Positions 1 to 9,000 of a stretch of 64,000 nucleotides of DNA are shown here, piece after piece (position 1 is the first letter of the stretch; each line of letters begins with the position of its first letter). Origin of the DNA: Polyangiaceae bacterium (lineage in GTDB: Bacteria > Myxococcota_A > Polyangia > Polyangiales > Polyangiaceae). Location of the stretch: NCBI GenBank assembly GCA_019637265.1, contig JAHBVY010000002.1, positions 248,001 through 312,000 of the forward strand, written 5' to 3'. Made by a program: the position numbers and the translations under genes. The notes below the pieces were generated by a model. The model did no database searches and was not told the origin of the DNA. It saw nothing but the letters and a program-made list of their open reading frames with translations.

Positions 1-518
1 ACGTCCGTCACCATCATGCGCTCGGCGGTGCCCGGGATCATCTGCATCAAGCCGCGCGCGTTGGCGCGTGACACCGCGCGGGGGTCGAAGTTGCTCTCCA
101 CCTTGATCACGGCGCGCACCAGCGCCTCCGGGATTTGATAGAGCGTGGCCGCTTGGCGGATGTGCACGTCGTAGCGAGTGAAGCGCTCGGGGCTGGTGTC
201 GCTCGGCATCACCGGCTGCACGTCGAGCTTCCTCCGCTCCTTCAAATACAGCTGCCCTGACGTCTTGCCGGAGGGCGTGTTGGAGAACGAGATGACGCCG
301 TCCGGCCCCACCTGCTTATAGATGTCCGCCTCCGCCGGCAGCCCCACCGCGAGCCCCGCCACGCCGAGCAGCGCGCCCAACCCGACCCGGGTGAGCTTCG
401 CCACGCGCCCCCTGGCGATGGAGGCGCGAGCCTCACGACGCACCAGGGCCAGCGAAGAGCCCTGCATGCGGCTCGGAGGTCGAGCGAGGTCGAGCGGCGC
501 GTCAGCCATCCGCATCAT
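1..518 (-). CDS. Lytic transglycosylase with DUF4124-like N-terminus (3' end outside window)
   Basis: This minus-strand frame is open from the window edge to an ATG at 516-518 (further in-frame ATGs at 513, 507 and 465). The translation has a hydrophobic export segment (VGLGALLGVAGLAVGLPAEA), then DIYKQVGPDGVISFSNTP, which resembles the DUF4124 module, then the start of an SLT lysozyme-like fold: a VESNFDPRAVS stretch containing the catalytic Glu, followed by ARGLMQMIPGTA. Proteins of this family cleave peptidoglycan glycosidic bonds in the periplasm, releasing 1,6-anhydro-muropeptides. The C-terminal part of the SLT domain lies beyond base 1, so length and completeness cannot be judged. Its start is 86 bp downstream of the stop of the WYL regulator, on the same strand. 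Confidence 0.75.
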   Translation of the reverse strand, partial: MMRMADAPLDLARPPSRMQGSSLALVRREARASIARGRVAKLTRVGLGALLGVAGLAVGLPAEADIYKQVGPDGVISFSNTPSGKTSGQLYLKERRKLDVQPVMPSDTSPERFTRYDVHIRQAATLYQIPEALVRAVIKVESNFDPRAVSRANARGLMQMIPGTAERMMVTD

Positions 519-586
519 GGTAGCAGGGCGAGCCCGGGCGTGCGCAAAGTAACCGCCGAACGTCCGCCGCAGCCGCCGCAGGATCA

Positions 587-600
587 GGGTTTGGGGGTGG
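587..600 (+). repeat. Copy of dispersed T/G-rich intergenic motif (weak)
   Basis: GGGTTTGGGGGTGG between the WYL regulator and the transglycosylase. It matches the T-run/G-run half of the motif family found in most gaps of this window, without the GACGGCACC half. Confidence 0.35.
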
Positions 601-604
601 AAGG

Positions 605-1744
605 CTAGCGACGCTTGGGCTTCTCGCCCTTCTTCGGCTCTGCCTTTTTGGCAGGCTCTCGGCGCTTCGTCTCCTCCTTGCGTTCACTCGTGCGGTCACT
701 GGCGCGGCGACCGACGGCCGGCTTGGTGTACGCCGCGAGCGCCTCGGAGAGCTCCTTCTTCACGAGCTCCACCAGCTCTGGAGGCGACACCACCCGCGCC
801 CGCGCGCCCCACTCGAGGACCCACGAGGTCACCTGCGTGAGGTTGCCCACCTGCATCGTGAGCCGGATCCCTCCCCCGGGGAGCGCCTCGAGCCGCTGGC
901 TCGGGTGAACGACCCGCGTGCGCACGAACTGAGCGGCGCGCGCGTCGAACTCCACCACCACCCGGTTCACCTCATCGCTGCGCCAAATGCCGAACTGGCC
1001 CTGAAAATACTCGTCGATGGAGAAGTCAGTCGGTAGCTCGAAGCGCTCGGTGGCGGAGGCATCGGTGTCGCGCATTCGATCGAGCACGAAGGTGCGCACC
1101 TCACCTTTTTCCACATGGTAACCTACGGCGTAGATCGAGTCGCGGTGCATCACCATGGCGTAGGGGTGAACGGTGACGCGCTCCTCCGAGCGACGGTCGC
1201 CTTGGCGATACAGCATGCTGAGCGGCCTGAGGTCGCTGACCGCCTGGAACAGATCATCCAGCTCGTCGGTGCGCTGCTGGTAGTCCTTCGGCGCGTGCGG
1301 TAAGTACAGGAACCTGTCTTCTAGCCGCGCGTCCGCCAGCCCTGCGTTGGGGCCACGCCCAGGGCGCTGGGCGAACGCCATCAGCTTGTCGATGGCCATC
1401 TCGATCTCGGCGAACAGCGCCGAGCCCCGGAGCGGCTCGAACAGGCGCCGCGCCGCGAGCAGCGCGTAAGCCTGGGTGCGCCTGAGCTCCACCTTGCGCG
1501 GGAGCTCACTCGAGGGGATGCGCCAGAGCTGCGCCCCGGTGCGCTGGCGCTCCTTCTCGAAGTCGTAGCTCTTCTCGACCTCCTTCACGTAGCGGCGGGT
1601 GGTGCGCACGCTGACCCCCAGCTGAGCAGCGAGCTCATAGAGGGAGTACCCCTTGGGGTTCTTGGTGAGGAGCTCCTGGAGCTTCTCCAGCCGCCGGTGC
1701 TGCGTGAACCGTCCCTGAGAGCGCCCGAGCTTGGCTTTGGCCAC
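605..1744 (-). CDS. HTH-WYL domain transcriptional regulator
   Basis: 379 residues. Residues about 15-60 form an HTH_11/DeoR-type winged helix (LQELLTKNPKGYSLYELAAQLGVSVRTTRRYVKEVE). A WYL module occupies about 160-235, where the usual W-Y-L is replaced by SIYAVGYH, followed by FVLDRM. A WCX-like C-terminal region lies at about 258-335. WYL proteins are ligand-responsive DNA-binding regulators, often linked to nucleic-acid stress; no ligand can be assigned here. The last 45 residues are a Lys/Arg/Glu-rich tail (repeated KK, EPKKGEKPKRR) that is not part of the usual architecture and may add non-specific nucleic-acid affinity (inference). It is transcribed away from the VWA/MopE operon, so it could regulate either neighbour; no operator was recognised. 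Confidence 0.85.
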   Translation of the reverse strand: MAKAKLGRSQGRFTQHRRLEKLQELLTKNPKGYSLYELAAQLGVSVRTTRRYVKEVEKSYDFEKERQRTGAQLWRIPSSELPRKVELRRTQAYALLAARRLFEPLRGSALFAEIEMAIDKLMAFAQRPGRGPNAGLADARLEDRFLYLPHAPKDYQQRTDELDDLFQAVSDLRPLSMLYRQGDRRSEERVTVHPYAMVMHRDSIYAVGYHVEKGEVRTFVLDRMRDTDASATERFELPTDFSIDEYFQGQFGIWRSDEVNRVVVEFDARAAQFVRTRVVHPSQRLEALPGGGIRLTMQVGNLTQVTSWVLEWGARARVVSPPELVELVKKELSEALAAYTKPAVGRRASDRTSERKEETKRREPAKKAEPKKGEKPKRR

Positions 1745-1833
1745 AGAGAAAGGGTTACACGACTTCGCGCCCCCTCACGAGCCTTGTAGGGCGGCGGCTC
1801 GGGGTGGTACCCTCGGGGGTAAGCTTGGGCTCA

Positions 1834-1860
1834 GTGTCTAGCCAACCGGTGTCTAGCCAA
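1834..1860 (+). repeat. 12-bp direct repeat upstream of the first VWA/MopE gene
   Basis: GTGTCTAGCCAA occurs at 1834-1845 and again at 1849-1860, with a 15-bp period, just before the possible ATG at 1860. It could be a regulator site or a replication-slippage product. Confidence 0.5.
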
Positions 1861-1889
1861 TGGGCGCTGGGTATTGCGGGAGAGTGCGC

Positions 1890-4800
1890 GTGTCGTTGTT
1901 TCACGGCTGTTCGGTCCACCCAGGTACTCGGCGTCTGCTAGGTGCTCGGCGTCTGCTGGGTTCGCGGTGCGCTCGTCCTGGAGCAGGCGTGGTCCGTCTG
2001 TTGGGGGCCGTCGGCGTCGGCCTCGCCGCGCTCACCCTCTCCGGCTCGGCGGAGGCGCAGAGCTGCAACTCGGACAACCCGGCGGATTGGCCCGATCCGA
2101 GCCGGCCCTACTTCATGCTCGCGGTGGACACCTCGGGGTCGATGACGGCCTGCACCACGCCGCCGTCGGTTTACCCAACAGAGTGCAATACCAGCGCCCC
2201 GGGGTACCAAGTGAACAGCTGCGGCATGGTGCCGAGCCGGCTCAACGACGCCAAGTGCGCCCTCCGCAAGACGGTGCAGGCGTTCGCGGGGCAGGTCAAT
2301 TTCGGCGTCGCCACCTTCGCCACCGTGATGCTGAACTGCCCAGCGGGCACCTGCAACTCCGCCTGCTCGCCCTTCAACGGCGGCAACTGTAGCTCAGAGT
2401 CGTATGGCTGCTCCCAGGCTTGCTTCACGGAGGAGATCACCACCACGGGGCAGTGCGCAGGGTGTGGGCCGCGCCCGGGTGGGATCGCCGCGAACCGCGC
2501 TGGCGCGAACATCCGCGTCCCGATGCAGCTCGACGACTTCTGGAGCTCGCCGCGCACGCCCAGCAACGTCCCCAGCGTGCTGAGCTGGTTCGACAACGTG
2601 TGCACCGGCGGCGAGGAGCTCGCGGCCTTCGGCAACACGCCGCTGAACGGCATGTTGCGGGACATGTACCGCTACTTCAGCAGCTCGTGGACGTCGCCAG
2701 GCGGCGGCGTCACCTACTCCACCCCGCTCAACGTGCAGGACCGCCCTGGCGCCGGCGTGAACGGCAGCACGGCGTGCCGCAACGTGAACGTCATCCTGCT
2801 GACCGACGGCGACGAGACCTGCGACACCGACGCGAGCGCTGTCGCCGCGGCCACGGCGCTCTACAGCACCGGCGTCACCGTCGGCGGCAAGACGTTCAAG
2901 ATCCGCACGCACGTGATCAACTTCGCGGGGGGCACCCAGTCCAAGACGGACGCCATCGCCGCCGCGGGGGGCACCGGAGCATCACTGTTCGCCACCAACG
3001 AGGCGACTCTATCAGTCGCGCTGTCTACCATCATCTCGAGCGCGATCCGCCCCGAGGTGTGCAACAACACGGACGACAACTGCAACGGCTGCATCGACGA
3101 GGGCTACACCCACTACTGCAACACCCGCTCCGACTGCTGCTCGGGACCCAGGGCCACCTGCCTCGCTCAGTACGCGGCCTCCGTCGCCGCCGGCTCCCCA
3201 GACGTCACTCGCATCCCCTGCGTCACCTCCGCTCAGGCGGACAACCCGCTGCTCGGCCTCTGCCCCAACGCCGGTGAGCAGTGCAACGGCGTCGACGACA
3301 ACTGCAACGGCGAGACTGACGAGGGCTTCGGCAACCCCGTCTGCTGCCCAGTCCCAGAGACCTGCAACGGCGTCGACGACAACTGCGATGGCATCGTCGA
3401 CAACGCGCCCGGCTCCTCCGTACCCTTCTCACTCCCAGGATGCACCCAGTGCGTCCCCTCCGCGGAAATCTGCGACGGCTGCGACAACGACTGCGACGGC
3501 CTCGTCGATGAGGGCATCGCCCCCATCGCCTGCGGCTTCTCACCGCCCGCCAACTGCGCGGGCACTCAGACCTGCTCCCCAGGGGGCTCCGTCACCCCGG
3601 GCGGGTGCCTGCCGGGCCACCCCGCCTCCAGGCTCTCCGCTTGCTCCTCCTCCCCGTCCACCGAAGTCTGCGACGGCATCGACAACGACTGCGATGGACA
3701 GGTCGACGAAGGCATCGCTCCCGTCGCCTGCGACGTCCCAGGGAGGCCGGGCCTCGTCTACGGCGGAAACTCTCAGTGCCGGCGCGGCACCCAGGCCTGC
3801 AACGGCGTCTGCACTGGATTCGTCGGCCCCTCCACGGAAATCTGCGACGGCATCGACAACGACTGCGACGGCCTCGTCGATGAGGGCGTCTTGCCAGGCA
3901 CCGGCAACGAGTGCGGCACCGACGCAGGACAGTGCCAGAAGGGCACCACCGCATGCGTCGGTGGCGTCCTCGTCTGCGCCGGAGGCACGCCACCCTCTCC
4001 AGAGGTCTGCGACGGCATCGACAACGACTGCAACGGCATCACCGATGATGCCCCGCTCCTCGACGCGCCTACTGACTCCGCCTGCTGGGGCACCGACCCA
4101 GCGGGCTGCGCCCCCAACCCAGCCTGCGCTCACCAGGGCCTCGCCTGGTGCGCTCCACCCGGCGCCACCTGCAAGGGCACCGGCTCGCTCACCTCACCCT
4201 GCCAAACAGGCACACTCCTCTGTGACGGAGCTAGAGGATGGATCTGCCAAGGGGGCACCGCTCCCTCTCCAGAGGTCTGCGATGGCGCCGACAACGACTG
4301 CAACGGCAGCGCCGACGACGCCCTCGGCGCGCCCGTCGGCGACGCCTGCGGCAGCAACGTCGGACAATGTCAGCCAGGCGTCCTGGCTTGCAACGCAGGT
4401 ACGCTCACCTGTCAAGGTGGCGTCGCCCCCACCACCGAGCTCTGCAACGGCCTCGACGATGACTGCGACGGCACCATCGACAACGGCATCCCCCTCGGGG
4501 ACTCCTGCGCCGCCCCCTACGACACCAACCAATTCCCTGGCGTGAGGGACTTCGGGGCCTGCAGGCCCGGCGTCCTCTCCTGCGACATCGGGGGCTCCGG
4601 CACCCTCGTCTGCAACGGAGGCATCGGGCCGCAGCCTGAGATCTGCGACGGCATCGACAACGACTGCGACGGCCTCATCGACGAGGCTGGGCCGGCCCCA
4701 GACGGCATCGACGGCACCGCGTCACCATCGGACCCAAGCCTCATCATCGGCGCGCCCTGCGGCAGCGACGTCGGGCAGTGCACCCCAGGCAGGCTCGCCT

Positions 4801-5987
4801 GCGTCTCGGGCAACGTCGTCTGCTCCGGAGGCGTCGGCCCGCAACCCGAAGTCTGCGACTGCCTCGACAACGACTGCGACGGACAGGTGGATGAAGACGC
4901 CGCCGCCGACGAGGAGGCCCTCTGCGCTCCCGGCAGGACCTGCGTCGAGGCCGCTGCCGACAACTGTCAGTGCGCAGCACCATGCGGCTCAGGCGAATTC
5001 AAGTGCCCCACCAGCTTCGAGTGCAAGCAGCTCGATCGCAGCGGCACCGGGGAGCCCGCAGGCAGCTTCTGCGTCGTCGACAACTGCGGGGACTGCTCCA
5101 CCAAGACCGCGGCCTACCCGGACGGCGCCATCGCATGCGGGCCCGAGGGCACACCGGACGTCGGCGGGCGGCCCGTCCCGCTCTGTGAGTGCAAGGGCAC
5201 CAGCGGCTGCTCCGGACCCTGCTTCGGCATCGCCTGCGGCGACGGGCAGCGATGCGTGCCCTACGGCCGCTTCGCGGGTGAGTGCAGGCCAGACACCAAC
5301 TGCAACTTCTTCGGCTGCCAGAGCGGGAGGGCTTGCCACAACGACGTCTGCGTCGACGACCCCTGCGACCCCAACCCCTGTCAGCAAGACGAGGTCTGCA
5401 AGCCCACCATCAGCTTCACTGACTTCCGCTGCACACCCTCCTGCGCGGGCGTCGACTGCCAAGCAGGTGAGCGATGCGTCGACGGCGCCTGCACCCCCAC
5501 CGGATGCGATGAGCCATGCCAAGAGGGTGAGGTCTGCAAGGCAAATGGGGACGGCAGCTTCGCCTGCGGACCCAACGCATGCGCCAACCCCTTCTGCGAC
5601 GACGGAAAGTGGTGCAACCCGGCCACCGGAGCCTGCGGCGATGACCCCTGCTCCGGTGTCCTCTGCCCGGACTCCCAGCGCTGCGTGCTCGGGGAGTGCT
5701 TCGCTGGCTCAGGGGGCTCGGGCGGCTCCAGCGGCTCCGGGGGCGCTGCGGGCGCAGGCGGCAACGCTGGCTCCAGCAGCGGCGCGACCGGCGGCTCCGC
5801 AGGCTCAGGGGGGACCGCCGGCTCGCGGACCGATGAGCCCGCGCGCGGCGTCTGGGGCCTCCCAACCGGTGGCGGAGGCTGCGCATGCAGCACACCCGCG
5901 CCATCCCCGGGGCGCTACGGCTGGGCCGGAGCGCTGCTCTTCGCGGGTTGGTGGCTGCGCCGCCGCCGTGTGACCTCACGCCGCTGA
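1890..5987 (+). CDS. Surface protein: VWA domain, 11 MopE repeats, MYXO-CTERM anchor (copy 1)
   Basis: The GTG at 1890 follows GGGAG (1878-1882) at good spacing; an in-frame ATG at 1860 lacks a ribosome site, so 1890 is preferred. After a signal peptide ending near AEAQSC comes a von Willebrand A domain with the MIDAS motif DTSGS (YFMLAVDTSGSM) and VILLTDGDETC. From about base 3055 there are eleven units of the type E-[IV]-C-D-G-I-D-N-D-C-D-G-x-x-D-E-G (MopE metal-binding motif, PF11617-like). A Cys-rich EGF-like stretch, a Gly/Ser linker (about 5703-5830) and a C-terminal CACSTP-helix-WLRRRR anchor of MYXO-CTERM type follow. The protein is therefore probably displayed on the outer surface, binding divalent metal or copper and possibly a protein ligand. 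It lies 24 bp upstream of a paralogue sharing nearly all of the body. Confidence 0.85.
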   Translation: MSLFHGCSVHPGTRRLLGARRLLGSRCARPGAGVVRLLGAVGVGLAALTLSGSAEAQSCNSDNPADWPDPSRPYFMLAVDTSGSMTACTTPPSVYPTECNTSAPGYQVNSCGMVPSRLNDAKCALRKTVQAFAGQVNFGVATFATVMLNCPAGTCNSACSPFNGGNCSSESYGCSQACFTEEITTTGQCAGCGPRPGGIAANRAGANIRVPMQLDDFWSSPRTPSNVPSVLSWFDNVCTGGEELAAFGNTPLNGMLRDMYRYFSSSWTSPGGGVTYSTPLNVQDRPGAGVNGSTACRNVNVILLTDGDETCDTDASAVAAATALYSTGVTVGGKTFKIRTHVINFAGGTQSKTDAIAAAGGTGASLFATNEATLSVALSTIISSAIRPEVCNNTDDNCNGCIDEGYTHYCNTRSDCCSGPRATCLAQYAASVAAGSPDVTRIPCVTSAQADNPLLGLCPNAGEQCNGVDDNCNGETDEGFGNPVCCPVPETCNGVDDNCDGIVDNAPGSSVPFSLPGCTQCVPSAEICDGCDNDCDGLVDEGIAPIACGFSPPANCAGTQTCSPGGSVTPGGCLPGHPASRLSACSSSPSTEVCDGIDNDCDGQVDEGIAPVACDVPGRPGLVYGGNSQCRRGTQACNGVCTGFVGPSTEICDGIDNDCDGLVDEGVLPGTGNECGTDAGQCQKGTTACVGGVLVCAGGTPPSPEVCDGIDNDCNGITDDAPLLDAPTDSACWGTDPAGCAPNPACAHQGLAWCAPPGATCKGTGSLTSPCQTGTLLCDGARGWICQGGTAPSPEVCDGADNDCNGSADDALGAPVGDACGSNVGQCQPGVLACNAGTLTCQGGVAPTTELCNGLDDDCDGTIDNGIPLGDSCAAPYDTNQFPGVRDFGACRPGVLSCDIGGSGTLVCNGGIGPQPEICDGIDNDCDGLIDEAGPAPDGIDGTASPSDPSLIIGAPCGSDVGQCTPGRLACVSGNVVCSGGVGPQPEVCDCLDNDCDGQVDEDAAADEEALCAPGRTCVEAAADNCQCAAPCGSGEFKCPTSFECKQLDRSGTGEPAGSFCVVDNCGDCSTKTAAYPDGAIACGPEGTPDVGGRPVPLCECKGTSGCSGPCFGIACGDGQRCVPYGRFAGECRPDTNCNFFGCQSGRACHNDVCVDDPCDPNPCQQDEVCKPTISFTDFRCTPSCAGVDCQAGERCVDGACTPTGCDEPCQEGEVCKANGDGSFACGPNACANPFCDDGKWCNPATGACGDDPCSGVLCPDSQRCVLGECFAGSGGSGGSSGSGGAAGAGGNAGSSSGATGGSAGSGGTAGSRTDEPARGVWGLPTGGGGCACSTPAPSPGRYGWAGALLFAGWWLRRRRVTSRR
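3045..5920 (+). repeat. 2.8-kb near-identical direct repeat, copy 1
   Basis: Starting at ATCCGCCCCGAGGTG this stretch matches 7131 onward at an offset of 4086 bp. I found no difference from 3045 to 4891. After that there are scattered substitutions (4892 T/C, 4919, and 5125 giving Ala versus Ser), then small indels in the Gly/Ser linker beyond about 5730. Upstream of 3045 the two genes are clearly different. Confidence 0.9.
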
Positions 5988-6011
5988 GGCCTTTACCCAA
6001 CTCGACCTTCC

Positions 6012-9000
6012 ATGTACGGACGCCGCCTGCTCATGCCACACCGACTCATCCGCGCGAGTGCGGCGGCTGCCGTGATCGGCTGCGTCCTCGCCTCCCCCTC
6101 CCTCGCGCAGGCGCAGAACTGCAGCTCGCCCAACCCCGCCGACTGGCCGCCCGCCGCGAAGCCCTACTTCATGATCGTGGTGGACACGTCAGGCAGCATG
6201 GTTGCCTGCGCGGCGCCTGGCTTCGAGTCGCAGTGGCCCCACTCGTGCGCCTCGGCCGCGCCGCGGAACAGCTGCGGCATGGAGCCGACCCGGCTGAACG
6301 ACGCCAAGTGCGCACTCCGGAAGACGGTGCAGGCCTTCAGCGGTCAGGTGAACTTCGGATTGACCACGCTGTCGCGGCAGATCACGGGCTGCAATGGCGC
6401 CGCCTGCACCGACACCTGCACCGCCGCGAACGGGCTCAACTGCGGCGTCGGGACGGCGGGGGAACGCTACACCGGCAACGGCTGCGGCATCTCGGGGACG
6501 GACTGCGGGATCGCCAGCAACACTTGCAGTACGGGCGCCGTACCACCCGCGCCCAACCTGCCCTCCGGCTGGCGCGCGGGCGGGCGCGTCGTGGTCCCGC
6601 TGCTCCAAGATCCGAGCCCCTGGAGCAGCGTCACCCCGACCTCCAACGTGCCCGAGCTGCTCTCCTGGTTCGATGGCATCTGTGACAACCGCGAGCTATT
6701 CGCCGCCGGCAACACGCCGCTCGGCGGCGCGCTCAACACCGTCCACGAATACTACATTTCCGGGTGGAATTCTGCCTGGTCCGGCAGCAACTACTGCAAC
6801 TCCCTCGGCTTCTCCACCCACACCCCGCTCACCGCGCAAGACCCGGCCTGTCGCTCGCTCAACGTGATCTTGGTGACCGACGGCGAGGAGACCTGCAGCG
6901 GCAGCCCCGCCAACTCCGCGCGCGATCTGTTCAACACCGGGGTCGTCGTGGGCGGCACCCGGATCCCGATCCGCACTCAAGTGATCGGTTTCGCGGGCGT
7001 ACCAGCCAGCTTCGTCAACCCCATCGCCGATCGTGGAGACGATGGCCTGCTGAACAGCTCCACCACCGCGCTCACCGCCAACAACGAGGTGGATCTGGCG
7101 CAGGCCCTCGCGCAGATCCTCTCTGGGTCCATCCGCCCCGAGGTGTGCAACAACACGGACGACAACTGCAACGGCTGCATCGACGAGGGCTACACCCACT
7201 ACTGCAACACCCGCTCCGACTGCTGCTCGGGACCCAGGGCCACCTGCCTCGCTCAGTACGCGGCCTCCGTCGCCGCCGGCTCCCCAGACGTCACTCGCAT
7301 CCCCTGCGTCACCTCCGCTCAGGCGGACAACCCGCTGCTCGGCCTCTGCCCCAACGCCGGTGAGCAGTGCAACGGCGTCGACGACAACTGCAACGGCGAG
7401 ACTGACGAGGGCTTCGGCAACCCCGTCTGCTGCCCAGTCCCAGAGACCTGCAACGGCGTCGACGACAACTGCGATGGCATCGTCGACAACGCGCCCGGCT
7501 CCTCCGTACCCTTCTCACTCCCAGGATGCACCCAGTGCGTCCCCTCCGCGGAAATCTGCGACGGCTGCGACAACGACTGCGACGGCCTCGTCGATGAGGG
7601 CATCGCCCCCATCGCCTGCGGCTTCTCACCGCCCGCCAACTGCGCGGGCACTCAGACCTGCTCCCCAGGGGGCTCCGTCACCCCGGGCGGGTGCCTGCCG
7701 GGCCACCCCGCCTCCAGGCTCTCCGCTTGCTCCTCCTCCCCGTCCACCGAAGTCTGCGACGGCATCGACAACGACTGCGATGGACAGGTCGACGAAGGCA
7801 TCGCTCCCGTCGCCTGCGACGTCCCAGGGAGGCCGGGCCTCGTCTACGGCGGAAACTCTCAGTGCCGGCGCGGCACCCAGGCCTGCAACGGCGTCTGCAC
7901 TGGATTCGTCGGCCCCTCCACGGAAATCTGCGACGGCATCGACAACGACTGCGACGGCCTCGTCGATGAGGGCGTCTTGCCAGGCACCGGCAACGAGTGC
8001 GGCACCGACGCAGGACAGTGCCAGAAGGGCACCACCGCATGCGTCGGTGGCGTCCTCGTCTGCGCCGGAGGCACGCCACCCTCTCCAGAGGTCTGCGACG
8101 GCATCGACAACGACTGCAACGGCATCACCGATGATGCCCCGCTCCTCGACGCGCCTACTGACTCCGCCTGCTGGGGCACCGACCCAGCGGGCTGCGCCCC
8201 CAACCCAGCCTGCGCTCACCAGGGCCTCGCCTGGTGCGCTCCACCCGGCGCCACCTGCAAGGGCACCGGCTCGCTCACCTCACCCTGCCAAACAGGCACA
8301 CTCCTCTGTGACGGAGCTAGAGGATGGATCTGCCAAGGGGGCACCGCTCCCTCTCCAGAGGTCTGCGATGGCGCCGACAACGACTGCAACGGCAGCGCCG
8401 ACGACGCCCTCGGCGCGCCCGTCGGCGACGCCTGCGGCAGCAACGTCGGACAATGTCAGCCAGGCGTCCTGGCTTGCAACGCAGGTACGCTCACCTGTCA
8501 AGGTGGCGTCGCCCCCACCACCGAGCTCTGCAACGGCCTCGACGATGACTGCGACGGCACCATCGACAACGGCATCCCCCTCGGGGACTCCTGCGCCGCC
8601 CCCTACGACACCAACCAATTCCCTGGCGTGAGGGACTTCGGGGCCTGCAGGCCCGGCGTCCTCTCCTGCGACATCGGGGGCTCCGGCACCCTCGTCTGCA
8701 ACGGAGGCATCGGGCCGCAGCCTGAGATCTGCGACGGCATCGACAACGACTGCGACGGCCTCATCGACGAGGCTGGGCCGGCCCCAGACGGCATCGACGG
8801 CACCGCGTCACCATCGGACCCAAGCCTCATCATCGGCGCGCCCTGCGGCAGCGACGTCGGGCAGTGCACCCCAGGCAGGCTCGCCTGCGTCTCGGGCAAC
8901 GTCGTCTGCTCCGGAGGCGTCGGCCCGCAACCCGAAGTCTGCGACTGCCTCGACAACGACTGCGACGGACAGGTGGACGAAGACGCCGCCGCCGACGAGG

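Noticed and set aside
3274-4545. 423-residue alternate-frame open frame in the MopE body, repeated exactly at 7360-8631
   Set aside because: It is Ser/Thr/Ala/Pro-only, a by-product of the repeated codons of the Cys/Asp motif, and its conservation simply follows the DNA repeat.
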